Shown one piece after another: positions 50,698-59,690 of a stretch of 64,000 nucleotides of DNA (positions are counted from its first letter, which is position 1; every line of letters begins with the position of its first letter). This stretch comes from Planctomycetota bacterium (GTDB taxonomy: Bacteria; Planctomycetota; J058), in NCBI GenBank assembly GCA_019636275.1, contig JAHBXY010000029.1, forward strand, positions 1 through 64,000. The letters are read 5' to 3'. A program made the position numbers and the translations under genes. The notes below the pieces were generated by a model. The model made no database searches and was not told the origin of the DNA. It saw nothing but the letters and a program-made list of their open reading frames with translations.

Positions 50698-52611
50698 CTA
50701 TCGCGCCTCGACCGTCACCTCGGTCGCCTCGTCGTCGCCGACGAACGCCTCGGCGACGAGGACCTCGCGCCCGGCCGTAGAGACCCGGACGGTCACCCGG
50801 CCCGCGGCGAGCCCTTCGATGAGCGCCGGGTGGTCGGGGACGGCCGGAGGGAAGACCACCTGTTCGAACGACAGCCCGGTCCCGGCCTCGGCGACGCGCA
50901 CCCGAAGGGGCGAGGCAGGCCCCTCGGGCCAGCGCACGCGCAGGCGCAGCGCGCCGCCGCCGGGCACGTGGCGGGGCGGCGGCAGGTGGAGCTCCGAGTC
51001 CGGCAACACCTCGACCCAGTGCACGTCGGGGCGCGAGCCGGGTCGCCGGGCGACGATCGCGTGCCGGCCCGCGGGGAGCGTGAACCACCAGGGCGCCTCA
51101 GAGGGTCCCCGGGCCGGCGCGGCGGCGTGGCCGCTGGCGTCATGCGCGACGACCGTCCAGCGGTCGCCCCTGGCGCCCTGCATGAGGACCTCGCCGCGCG
51201 CCGGCTCCTCGGCGAGGACCAGCACGACCCCGCGCGCGCCGGCAGCGGCGCGGACGAGCGGCGCGGGCGGCGGCTCCGCGGAGTGGAGCTCGATCCACGC
51301 GCCGGGCTCGAAGGGACCCACGCGGAAGCTCCCGTCGGCGGCGGCCTGGGTCTCGATCGAGCGCATGCCCGCCGAGCGCACGCCGGGGAGGCCGAGGGTG
51401 GCGTCGAGCCGCCCCGGCGCGACGGCCCGCGCCACGAGCTTCGCCCCGGGCGCCGGGCCTCCGTCGGGCAGCACGACGCAGCCCTCGATCCACGCGGACA
51501 CGTCCGGCAGGCGCAGCTCGACCTCGTCGGGCAACGGCAGCCGCACCTCGAACGCGCCGACGACGGGGCGTGGTCGGTCGGGCACGGGCCCGTCGCCAGG
51601 CGGCGGCGGCAGGCCCCCGCGCACCTTCAGGAGCACCCGCTCCGGCGCCTCGGCGAAGGAGAACCGACCGGCGGCGTCGGCCGTGGTGCTCGTGCTCGTC
51701 GTGCGGCTGTCCAGGTCGACCGCCACGACGTCGACGCGCGCCGCGGGCGAGCCGTCGGCCGCGACGACGCGCCCGCGCAGGGGGAGGGCGCGACCGAGGA
51801 CGACCGTGAGCGGCCCGGCGCGCGGGACGACGACGTCCTCCAGCGTGGCCCCGAGGTGCCCCGGATGCTCGACCCAGACGCCGACGGTAGCGGCGTGCGG
51901 CCCCACGCTCCGCTCCCAGCGGCCGCCGGGCGGGACCGGGACCGAGAACCTCCCGTCGTCGTCCGCCACGGCGTTCGCCTCCCACGGCCCGGCCCACGCC
52001 GCGCCCAGGGTGGGGTCCGGGAGGTAGGCCTGGACCATGACGGCGGCTGGCAGGGGGCGGCCGGTCGGGTCGACGACCCGCCCCTCGAGGGTCAGCGCCG
52101 GGAGGAGCTCGAAGCGGATGCGGCCCTGGGGGAGGAACATGAGGCCCCGGGCGCCGAAGCCCGCGGCCTCGACGCGCACCGAGCACTGCTCGGGGACCGA
52201 GGCCTGGAAGCGCCCGGCGGCGTCCGTCCGCACGGGAGCGATCACGATCATCCCGATGTTGGGGTCGAAGAAGAGCTGGGCTCCGGGGATCCCGTTCCCG
52301 GTGGCCGCGTCCACGACCTCGCCCTCGACGGTCCGTTGCCCGTCCGTCGTCGGCTGCGCCGCGCTCGCGCTCGGCCCGTCGGGAGCGTCGCTGACCGCGG
52401 CTTCGCCCTGACCGGATGGCGGGTCGCCGCCGGTGGGCGCCGTCGCCGGCCGCGGGTCCGTCACGGCGACCTCGCCGAGCGAGCGCGAGACCTCGGGCGC
52501 TCGCGCCTCGCGCAGGGCGTCGCCGTCGCTCGCGACGAGCGCCGCCAGCCCGGCGACCCCGAGCGCCGGCACCAGCCAGAGCGCGTGGCGTCTCCTGCGC
52601 GTCGCGGTCAA
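50698..52611 (-). CDS. Exported protein with carboxypeptidase-regulatory-like repeats
   Basis: A 637-residue protein with an N-terminal membrane segment (LWLVPALGVAGLAALVAS) and then several beta-sandwich repeats of the CarboxypepD_reg/SdrD-B type (VEGEVVDAATGNGIPGAQLF, LEGRVVDPTGRPLPAAVMVQ, LRGRVVAADGSPAARVDVVA), each followed by a 'tdaaGrF' strand (RTDAAGRFQASVP, VADDDGRFSVPVP). It starts at TTG 52611 in a TTGA overlap with the small membrane gene upstream. Probably an envelope-anchored structural or adhesive protein. The VCBS gene follows after 38 nt. Confidence 0.8.
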   Translation of the reverse strand: MTATRRRRHALWLVPALGVAGLAALVASDGDALREARAPEVSRSLGEVAVTDPRPATAPTGGDPPSGQGEAAVSDAPDGPSASAAQPTTDGQRTVEGEVVDAATGNGIPGAQLFFDPNIGMIVIAPVRTDAAGRFQASVPEQCSVRVEAAGFGARGLMFLPQGRIRFELLPALTLEGRVVDPTGRPLPAAVMVQAYLPDPTLGAAWAGPWEANAVADDDGRFSVPVPPGGRWERSVGPHAATVGVWVEHPGHLGATLEDVVVPRAGPLTVVLGRALPLRGRVVAADGSPAARVDVVAVDLDSRTTSTSTTADAAGRFSFAEAPERVLLKVRGGLPPPPGDGPVPDRPRPVVGAFEVRLPLPDEVELRLPDVSAWIEGCVVLPDGGPAPGAKLVARAVAPGRLDATLGLPGVRSAGMRSIETQAAADGSFRVGPFEPGAWIELHSAEPPPAPLVRAAAGARGVVLVLAEEPARGEVLMQGARGDRWTVVAHDASGHAAAPARGPSEAPWWFTLPAGRHAIVARRPGSRPDVHWVEVLPDSELHLPPPRHVPGGGALRLRVRWPEGPASPLRVRVAEAGTGLSFEQVVFPPAVPDHPALIEGLAAGRVTVRVSTAGREVLVAEAFVGDDEATEVTVEAR

Positions 52612-52754
52612 CGGGGGTCGAGCTCCACCCAGATGACCTCTCCCTCCCGCAGCGTCGCGCGCGTGACCAGGACCTCGGCGCCCTCGTCGCTCACGAGGAC
52701 GCTCAGGGCGACGACGAGGAGGACCGGCACGAGGCAGAGCACCGCTCGGCGCAC
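52608..52754 (-). CDS. Small single-pass membrane protein (48 aa)
   Basis: A short gene whose TGA overlaps the TTG of the carboxypeptidase-regulatory-like gene. Its product has one membrane segment, VLCLVPVLLVVALSVLVS, followed by a polar beta-rich tail (EVLVTRATLREGEVIWVELD). The clean four-base overlap and amphipathic layout support a real gene. GTG 52760 is an alternative start. It heads the 6.6-kb minus-strand operon. No family is recognised. Confidence 0.5.
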   Translation of the reverse strand: MRRAVLCLVPVLLVVALSVLVSDEGAEVLVTRATLREGEVIWVELDPR

Positions 52755-52803
52755 CCCCACAGCGTCGTCAGCCGGGCGCCAACCAACAAGGGCTCCGCCC
52801 GGG

Positions 52804-53142
52804 TCACGCCTCGAATCCGAGCCGCGCGCGCATGGTTCGGCACCAGTCGTCGCCCGGCTCTACGCGGCGGCACGCGTCCGGCCGCGCCGCGTAGATCGCG
52901 CAGCGCACGCGCCCGGCCGGCGGGCGCGGGTCGCCCTCGAGCGCCGCGCAGCAGGTCACGTCGCCGGCCGTCCGCGTCGCCAGGGCCCTGCCCGTCCCGG
53001 TGCGGTCGTCGGGGACGACCAGCCCCGCGTGAGCCCCGAGGCGCGCCGCGTCCGCGGGCGTGACGGCCACGAAGGGCTCGCCCGGGAGCCACCCGGCGCA
53101 GCAGGCGCCGCAGGCCTGGCAGTCGAGCTCCGCCCCGCTCAC
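52804..53142 (-). CDS. YkgJ-family cysteine-cluster protein
   Basis: A 112-residue protein with the YkgJ/Fe-S-cluster-like motif LDCQACGACCAGW (residues about 6-18) and two later cysteine groups, VTCCAAL and VRCAIYAARPDACRRVEPGD, matching 'Cx2CGxCC...C.iy..RP..Crrf'. These Cys coordinate zinc or an Fe-S cluster. GTG 53142 after GGGGGAGCGAG is used. Function of the family is unclear; no pathway context here. Confidence 0.82.
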   Translation of the reverse strand: MSGAELDCQACGACCAGWLPGEPFVAVTPADAARLGAHAGLVVPDDRTGTGRALATRTAGDVTCCAALEGDPRPPAGRVRCAIYAARPDACRRVEPGDDWCRTMRARLGFEA

Positions 53143-53377
53143 CTCGCTCCCCCGATCAGCGCCCGCAGGTCCACGTCCACCTCGGTGACGGCACGGCGCA
53201 CACCCCGAGCGTATGCGCCGCAGGCCGGACCCGCACGCGGCTCCGGCCCGCACCCGGCGGCTCGGCCGGAGCGGCGCGCGCGTGGTTCGGCCGACGCTCG
53301 CGCCAGCGCGCTGCGACCCGTGAGGAGCGGTCTCGTCCTTCGCGCAGCGGCGTCCGCGCTACGATCGCCCGCGCGCC

Positions 53378-54175
53378 ATGCCCGAGCTCCCCGAGGTCGA
53401 GCACATCGTCCGCTACCTGCGCCCGCGGCTGACCGGCCGGCGGATCGAGGCCGTGTCGGTCGCGGCCCTCGCGCGCCCGCTCGTCGGCCGCACGATCCGC
53501 GACGTCGCGCGCCGCGCCAAGCTGGTCCTCCTCCCGCTCGACCGCGGCGGGACGCTCGTCGTCCACCTCAAGCTCACGGGCAAGCTCTGGGTCCGCCCCG
53601 CCGCCGAGCCGCCGGGCCGCCACGCGCGCCTGGTCTTGCGCCTCTCGGGCGAGGACGCCCTGGTGCTCGAGGACGCCCGCCGCCTGGGCTGGGCGCGCGT
53701 CCACGACGACGCGGCCCTCGCCGCCGCCCTGGCCCGGCTCGGTCCCGAGCCGCTCGAGCCGGCCTTCGACCTCGCCGCGCTGCGCGCCCGCCTCCACGCG
53801 CGCCGCCGCTCGCGCCTCAAGCCGCTGCTGCTCGACCCGGCCTTCGTCGCCGGGATCGGGAACATCTACGCCGACGAGGTCCTGTTCGCCGCCCGCCTGC
53901 ACCCGCTCGCGCGCGCGGGCGACCTCGCCCCGCCCGCCGCGCGCCGCCTGCACGCGGCGATCAAGCGCGTCCTCGGCCGCGCCCTCGCCGCCCGCACGGC
54001 CGAGGTGCCCGACCAGGAGCGCGTCGGCGCCGGCGGCCGGGGTGCCGCGCGCCGCCTCGACCTGGCCGTGTTCCAGAAGGACGGCCAGCCCTGCCCGCGC
54101 TGCCGCGCCGCGCTCGTGCGCACCGTCGTCCAGGGCCGCGGCACGTACCTGTGCGCGCGCTGCCAGGCCGAGTAA
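53378..54175 (+). CDS. mutM: Formamidopyrimidine-DNA glycosylase (MutM/Fpg)
   Basis: A 265-residue base-excision repair enzyme that removes 8-oxoguanine and formamidopyrimidines from DNA and cuts the backbone. Seen: the catalytic N-terminal PELPEVE (Pro2, Glu3), the H2TH region with LDPAFVAGIGNIYADEVLF, a conserved Lys in VVHLKLTGKLW, and the C-terminal zinc finger CPRC...CARC with GRGTYLCARC. Length is standard. A TACGAT hexamer lies 12 nt before ATG 53378. The next gene follows after 11 nt. Confidence 0.95.
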   Translation: MPELPEVEHIVRYLRPRLTGRRIEAVSVAALARPLVGRTIRDVARRAKLVLLPLDRGGTLVVHLKLTGKLWVRPAAEPPGRHARLVLRLSGEDALVLEDARRLGWARVHDDAALAAALARLGPEPLEPAFDLAALRARLHARRRSRLKPLLLDPAFVAGIGNIYADEVLFAARLHPLARAGDLAPPAARRLHAAIKRVLGRALAARTAEVPDQERVGAGGRGAARRLDLAVFQKDGQPCPRCRAALVRTVVQGRGTYLCARCQAE

Positions 54176-54186
54176 CGTCGAGGGCC

Positions 54187-55443
54187 ATGCGCCGCGCCGC
54201 CCTCGCCCTGACGCTCGCCCTCGCCTTCGCCACGTCGACCGCCCGGGCCGACGACGCCTTCGCCGCGCTCGTGCGCGAGGTCGAGGCGCTCATGGCGGGC
54301 CACACCGACCGCGCCGAGGAGGCGCGCATCCTCGAGCTCCTGCGCCGCGCGGACGCCGCGACGCTCGACCGCGCCGTGCGCCACCTCGACCTCGGCAAGC
54401 TCCTGGGCGACGTCGACGACCACCCGGGCGGCCCGCAGCACCGCACCGACCTCCTCCTGCTCCTCGGCCGCGCCCGCCTGCGCGACCTGTCGGTCGCCGG
54501 CCGGGAGGCCGTGATCACCGCCCTCCAGCGCGGCCGGACCGGGTCGCGCCGCGAGCAGGTGATCCGCGACATCCTCCTCGGCACCCGCGGCGCCGACCTC
54601 ACCGCGCTCAAGAACGCGATCGACGCCGGCGGCGACGCGCACGACCTCGACCGGCTCGTCTTCCACGACCTCGACGACGCCGCGCTGCGCGAGCAGGTCC
54701 TGGCCCACTTCGCCCGCGAGGCCGCCGCGGCGCCCTCGGGCGAGCTCAAGGTCCTGAGCGACATCGACGACACGCTCTACCGCAACTGGGTCGACGAGCG
54801 CTACCCGCCGAAGGCGATCTACCCGGGCGTGCGCGCCCTCTACCACGAGCTCGACGTGGGCCCCGACGGGACCGGCCGCCCGGGCGACCTCGTGTTCGTC
54901 ACCGCCCGGCCCGGCGACCGCCCCGGCCTCGTCGAGGAGCACACGATCGGCACCCTGGGCCGCCTCGGCCTCGCGCGCTTCGTGGTGCTCACCGGGTCGC
55001 TGACGAAGGTCACGAGCAACGAGGCGATCGCCCGGGGCAAGCTCGAGGCGATCGGCCGCTACCGCCGCCTGTTCCCGGAGTACGACCTGGTGTTCCTGGG
55101 CGACAGCGGCCAGGGCGACGCGATCGTCGCCGCGGCGCTCATGGCCGACCACGCCGACGCGACGCGCGCCGTGTTCATCCACGACGTCATCCACACGCCG
55201 CCCGAGGGCCGCGCCGAGTGGGCGGCACGCGGCGTGCCGCTGTTCGACACCTACGTCGGCGCCGCCGCGCACGCCCTCGAACGGGGGCTCATCTCGCCGG
55301 CGGGGCTCCGCCGCGTCGTCGCCGCCGCGCGCGAGGAGCTCGAGGCGATCGCCTTCCCCGACGAGGCCGTCCGCGCCGCGCGCCGCGACGAGCTCCGGCG
55401 CGACGCCGCCCGCGCCGAGGCGCTCGCGCCCGAGGGGGAGTGA
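54187..55443 (+). CDS. Exported App1-like phosphatidate phosphatase (DUF2183)
   Basis: A 418-residue protein with signal peptide (ALALTLALAFATSTARAD). Residues about 25-185 are helical. Residues about 190-370 form an HAD-like phosphatase of the App1/DUF2183 type: LSDIDDTLYRNWVD (D-x-D-x-T), YPGVRALYHELDV, DLVFVTARPGDRPGLVEEHT, VLTGSLTKVTSNEAIARGKL (Thr/Ser and Lys) and DLVFLGDSGQGDAIVAAALM (final Asp pair). Yeast App1 dephosphorylates phosphatidate; bacterial members are poorly known. It probably acts in the periplasm. ATG 54187; it may be cotranscribed with mutM. Confidence 0.85.
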   Translation: MRRAALALTLALAFATSTARADDAFAALVREVEALMAGHTDRAEEARILELLRRADAATLDRAVRHLDLGKLLGDVDDHPGGPQHRTDLLLLLGRARLRDLSVAGREAVITALQRGRTGSRREQVIRDILLGTRGADLTALKNAIDAGGDAHDLDRLVFHDLDDAALREQVLAHFAREAAAAPSGELKVLSDIDDTLYRNWVDERYPPKAIYPGVRALYHELDVGPDGTGRPGDLVFVTARPGDRPGLVEEHTIGTLGRLGLARFVVLTGSLTKVTSNEAIARGKLEAIGRYRRLFPEYDLVFLGDSGQGDAIVAAALMADHADATRAVFIHDVIHTPPEGRAEWAARGVPLFDTYVGAAAHALERGLISPAGLRRVVAAAREELEAIAFPDEAVRAARRDELRRDAARAEALAPEGE

Positions 55444-55446
55444 GCG

Positions 55447-57739
55447 CTATCGCCCGCCGAGCGCCGCGAGGCGGTTCACGGCCCAGTGGTGCTGCGCCCA
55501 CATGACCAGCCGCACCGCCGCGCAGCGGCGGTAGTGCGCGGTCGCCCGCGCCGGGTCGCCGTCGCGCTCGGCGAGCAGGCCGAGGAAGCCGTGGACCACG
55601 CACACGCGCTCGCGCCGCTCCCGCAGCGTGCCCGCGGCCTGGATCACGGCCTCGGCCTCGGCGTCGCTCGCCCGCCCCAGGGCCCGCCGGGCGACCACGG
55701 CCAGCCAGCCCTCGCTCGCGGCGACCGCCTCGAGGCGCGCCGGATCGCCGCCGCCCAGCCCGGCCGCCCAGATCGGGTGGTACTCGTCGCTGGGCGAGGC
55801 GGCGAGGAAGCGCTCGAAGTCCTCGAGCGCCCCGGCGTGGTCGCCCAGTAGCGCCCGCGCCCGCCCGCGCTGCCCGATCGGCCAGGCCCACCCCGGCTGG
55901 CCCCGGCGGATGGCCTCGTCCAGGTCGGCCAGCGCCCCCCGCGGGTCGCGAAGCGCCAGGCGGAGCGAGCCGCGGTTGCACCAGGCCCGCGCCCGCTCCG
56001 GGGCGAGCTCGAGCAGCCGCGTGAGGTCGGCGTGCGCGCCGGCCGCGTCGCCGAGCGCCGCGCGCACGTCGGCGCGCACGTACCAGCCCTCGGGATCCTT
56101 GGGATGGCCGGTCACCGCGCGGTAGGCGTCGGTGAGGGCGCCCGGCAGGTCGTCGAGGTGCAGCCGCGAGCGCGCTCGCTCGTGCCACACGCCGGGCGCG
56201 GTCGGCGCCAGCGCGATCACGCGCGTGAAGTCGTCGACGGCCGCCCGGTGGTCCTCCGCGCGGGCGCGCGCCCAGCCCCGGTAGTAGTGCGCGCGCCAGG
56301 CGTCGGGGCGGCGCTCGATCACCTGCGTCAGGGCCGCGACCCCGTCGTCGCGGCGGCCGCCGTCGAGGAGCGTGGCCGCGCGCGCGACGGCCAGCGCCAC
56401 CGCCTCCGGGTGCCGCGCCGCGGCCTCGTCGAAGTCCGCGATCGCCCCGGCGTGGTCCCCGGCCTCGGCGCGGGCGGCGCCCCGGTAGGCCCAGGGCGCC
56501 GCGTCCCACGCGCCCTGGACCTCGACGGCCCGCGTCGCGTCGGCCACGGCGCCCGGGACGTCGCCGCGCGCGAGCCGGCTCACGCCGCGACGGTAGAGCG
56601 CCGGCGCCAGGTCCGGCGCGTCGCGCAGGGCGCGCGAGAAGGCGGCGTCCGCCTCGTCGTGGCGCCCCTTGGCCTGGCGCACGAGCCCCTCCAGGAACGC
56701 CTGCCGGGCCGCCGGGGGCGGGCCGGCGGGGGGGGCGACCGACACGGGCGCGGCGGGCGAGGGCTCCACGGCGCTGGCGTCGGGGGGCGTGTTGGCCTGC
56801 GGCGGCGCGGCGTCCCGCGGCGCGACGACGGCCGCGACCGCCGCCGCAGCCAGCCACGGCGGCCGCGCCCGCCGCGACGCGCCGGCCGTGGGCGCGCCGG
56901 GCCGGGGCGGCGGCCGCCGCATCGAGGTAGGCCCCCAGCGCCTCGGCGAAGGCCTCGGCCGAGGGGAAGCGGTCGGCCGGCGCCTTGGCCAGGGCGCGCA
57001 GGACGATCGCGTCGAGCGCGCGGTCGACGCCGGGCGCGACCGAGGACGGGGCCGGCGCGGGCTCGCCGCACACCGCGGTGATCGCCTGGACCAGCGTCTC
57101 GCCCGTGAACGGCGGCTGGCCGGTGAGCATGGCGAACAGGGTGGCGCCCAGGCCGTAGACGTCCGACGCCGGCCCGACGAGCTCGCGCTTGCCGCGCGCC
57201 TGCTCCGGCGGCCAGTAGCCTGGCGTGCCGATGATCGTCCCCGCCTGCGACAGGCCGCTCTGGAGCACCTCGTCGCGCGCCAGGCCGAAGTCGGTCAGGA
57301 CCGCCCCGCCCTCGCTCGCCAGGAGCACGTTGCTCGGCTTGACGTCGCGGTGCAGCACCCCGCGCGCGTGCGCGTGCGCCAGGGCGAGCGCGACCTCCCG
57401 CGCGACCCGCGCCGCCTCGCGCGGCGCGAGCGGCCCCTCGTGCTCGAGGCGCTCGTGCAGCGGGCGCCCGGCGACGAGGTCCATGACCATGTAGGGCACC
57501 CCCTCGTGCTCGCCCATCTCGTGGAGCGTCACGATCCCCGGGTGCCGCAGCCGCCCGAGCGCGACCGCCTCGACGGACAGGCGGCGCAGGAGGCGCGCGC
57601 GGTCGCCGCCCGGGAGGACGAGCTTGATCGCCACGTGGCGGCGCAGGCGCGGGTCGACCGCGCGGAAGACCACGCCCATCGCCCCGCGGCCCAGCTCACC
57701 CTGGAGCACGTAGCGGCCGATCCGGGCGGGAGCGTGCAC
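55447..57739 (-). CDS. Ser/Thr kinase with membrane segment and TPR repeats, one frameshift
   Basis: From GTG 57739 the first ~270 codons are a PknB-type kinase: GELGRGAMGVVFRAVDPRL, VAIKLVLP, VLHRDVKPSNVLLAS (about 130), LTDFGLAR and GTPGYWPPEQARGKREL. Near 56915 the frame shifts by one. The next frame continues with a membrane segment (PPWLAAAAVAAVVA), a Pro/Ala linker and about nine TPR units (AYRGAARAEAGDHAGAIADF, YYRGWARARAEDHRAAVDDF) to 55447. Kinase inside, TPR sensor outside is a common layout. A TAGGCT box lies 7 nt before the start codon and suggests leaderless transcription. The frame break is probably an indel error. Confidence 0.82.
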
Positions 57740-57746
57740 CGGAGCG

Positions 57747-57858
57747 AGCCTAAACCATCGTGGGCCAGCGCGCCCGCGGCCGCGAGGACGAGCGAGCGGT
57801 GGACCCCTCCGGACGAGGGGATTACCCGTTGGAATCAGCCCGAGGCCGGCGCTATTCT
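57747..57858. promoter_or_regulatory. Divergent promoter pair TAGGCT / TATTCT
   Basis: On the minus strand TAGGCT (57747-57752) is 7 nt before the kinase GTG. On the plus strand TATTCT (57853-57858) is 30 nt before the HATPase-like gene, whose leader has GGGGAGGAG. No shared dyad was seen between them. Confidence 0.45.
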
Positions 57859-57888
57859 GTGCCGGACGGACGGGGAGGAGCGCCCCTC

Positions 57889-58470
57889 ATGCAGACGGAA
57901 GAGCCCGCGAGCGGAGTCAAGGCCACCGCCAAGCGGCTCCTCAAGGACTCGGGCCGCTTCTTGCTCGCGGGCGTCAAGGCCGCCCTGGCGGGCCCGACGA
58001 CCCCGGCCGACTTCGTGCTCGAGAGCTGGCGCCAGGGTCAGCGCGACCTCGACCTCGAGGCCGTGGACCTGTGGCAGCTCGTCACGGACTGCCTCGCGCG
58101 CCACACGGCGCCGTGCGCCGACAAGGGCGTCGACCTGCTCCTGCAGCAGGGCGCCCCCGCGCCGGCCGTCATGGTCGACCGCGGCCGCATCGAGGCGGTG
58201 CTGCACAAGGCGCTCGAGTCGGCCCGGCACGCCTGCGCCCAGAACCGGCCGCTGCGGGTGCGGGTGGCCCTGGAGGGCGGCCGCGCCGTGGTGGCGATCA
58301 CCCACGAGGTCGACGGCGCCCCCGCCTTCGACGAGCCGTCCGAGGCGGTGCTCGAGGCCGCGCGCGAGGTCGTGGCCGCGCACGGCGGCGAGCTGACGTT
58401 CGAGCGGGCCGACGGGGGCTCGATCGGCTTCACCCTGAGCCTGCCCGCGGCGCCGCTCGGCCCGAGCTGA
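57889..58470 (+). CDS. Histidine-kinase-like ATPase domain protein
   Basis: A 193-residue protein. After a helical N-terminus (KRLLKDSGRFLLAGVKAALA) it has a segment reading MVDRGRIEAVLHKALESARH, like the N-box of GHKL ATPases; then VRVALEGGRAVVAITHEVDG where the G1 box normally reads 'V.D.G.G'. The end, VVAAHGGELTFERADGGSIG FTLSLP, is the typical last helix-strand of sensor kinases. There is no DHp His domain and the G1 Asp is not evident, so catalysis is doubtful. It abuts the REC-kinase gene with no gap, which implies they work together. Confidence 0.65.
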   Translation: MQTEEPASGVKATAKRLLKDSGRFLLAGVKAALAGPTTPADFVLESWRQGQRDLDLEAVDLWQLVTDCLARHTAPCADKGVDLLLQQGAPAPAVMVDRGRIEAVLHKALESARHACAQNRPLRVRVALEGGRAVVAITHEVDGAPAFDEPSEAVLEAAREVVAAHGGELTFERADGGSIGFTLSLPAAPLGPS

Positions 58471-59682
58471 ATGGCGCGCGTCGCCGTCGTCGAGGACGAG
58501 GCGCCGGTCCGCGACTCGCTCGCGCTGACCCTGCGCGAGCGCGGCTACGAGGTCGTCGCCTTCGGCGACTTCGCCTCCGCCTACGAGGCGCTGAGCCGGC
58601 TGGCGCCGGACCTGCTCATCGCCGACGTGAACCTGCCCGACGGCAACGGCCTCGAGCTGGTGGCCCGGCTGCGCGCGCTGCACTCCGAGTCGTTCCCGAT
58701 CATCGTCCTCTCGGGCCTCAACAGCGAGACCGACTTCATGCGCGGCTTCGCCGCCGGCGCGTCGGACTACCTGAGCAAGCCGTTCACGCGCGACGAGCTG
58801 CTCGCCCGCTGCGCCGTGCACCTCGGCCGCAGCACGGACGAGGGCACGACCGCGCTGCAGCACGACCTGCCGCGCGAGGGGAGCCTGGCCTTCCGCCGCT
58901 ACGAGGTGCGCTCCGTCCTCGGGCGCGGCAGCTACGGCACGGTCTACGAGGCCTGGGACACGGTGCGCGGCGAGGAGGTCGCGCTCAAGGTCCTCGCCGC
59001 CCTGCCCTCCTCGCAGCCGGAGGCGCGCCTGCGCTTCTTGCGAGAGACCTACGCCCTCTCCTCGGTGCGCCACGCCAACGTGGTGAGCGTCGTCGACTTC
59101 GGCGCCGCGCAGGGACGCCTCTACTACGCCATGTCGCGCGTGCACGGCCCGACGCTCCGCGAGCGCATCGCCACCGGCGGCCCGGCCTCGCCGGCGGAGG
59201 TGCTCGCGCTGCTGACCGGCCTCCTCTCGGCCCTCGACGCGCTCGCGCAGGTGGAGCTCGTCCACCGCGACGTGACGCCCGCCAACGTCGTCCTGCGCGA
59301 CGGGCGGCTCGAGGCCCCCGTGCTCCTCGACTTCGGCCTCGCCAAGCGCGTCTTCGACCGCGGCCTGACCCTCGACGACGTGCTCCTGGGCACGCCGGGG
59401 TTCGTCGCGCCGGAGGTGGTGCTCGGCCAGCCGACCGACGCCCGGGCCGACCTCTTCGCGGCCGGCCTCGTGGCGCGCTTCGCCGGGGTCGGGCGCGAGC
59501 CCTTCCCCGACCTGCGGGGCATGGCGCTCCTGAACCACATGGCCCGCACGCCCGCGCCCCTGCCCGCGGACCTGCCCGAGCCCCTGCGCGGCGTCCTCGC
59601 GCGCCTCACCGCGCTCGACCCCGCCGATCGCCCCCCGACCGCCCGCGCCGCGCTCGAGGAGCTCACGGCCCTCCGGGCCTAG
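58471..59682 (+). CDS. Response-regulator receiver fused to Ser/Thr kinase
   Basis: A 403-residue fusion. Residues 1-118 are a REC domain: VAVVEDEAPVRDSLALTLRE (acidic pair), DLLIADVNLPDGNGLELV (phospho-acceptor Asp about 52), IIVLSG and YLSKPFTRDELLAR (Thr/Ser and Lys switch). Residues about 140-400 are a Hanks kinase: VLGRGSYGTVYEAWD, VALKVLAALP, LVHRDVTPANVVLRD (about 264), LLDFGLAKRV and LGTPGFVAPEV. This joins two-component and Ser/Thr signalling in one chain. The gene begins directly after the HATPase-like stop, so both should be produced together and the partner may control its REC domain. Confidence 0.9.
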   Translation: MARVAVVEDEAPVRDSLALTLRERGYEVVAFGDFASAYEALSRLAPDLLIADVNLPDGNGLELVARLRALHSESFPIIVLSGLNSETDFMRGFAAGASDYLSKPFTRDELLARCAVHLGRSTDEGTTALQHDLPREGSLAFRRYEVRSVLGRGSYGTVYEAWDTVRGEEVALKVLAALPSSQPEARLRFLRETYALSSVRHANVVSVVDFGAAQGRLYYAMSRVHGPTLRERIATGGPASPAEVLALLTGLLSALDALAQVELVHRDVTPANVVLRDGRLEAPVLLDFGLAKRVFDRGLTLDDVLLGTPGFVAPEVVLGQPTDARADLFAAGLVARFAGVGREPFPDLRGMALLNHMARTPAPLPADLPEPLRGVLARLTALDPADRPPTARAALEELTALRA

Positions 59683-59690
59683 TCGATCGA

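Noticed and set aside
48089..55443. Very long plus-strand frames (over 1300 codons) across the VCBS, regulatory-repeat and mutM genes
   Set aside because: They are opposite-strand shadows of recognised minus-strand genes, or run through several genes, with Arg/Pro/Ala-rich composition.
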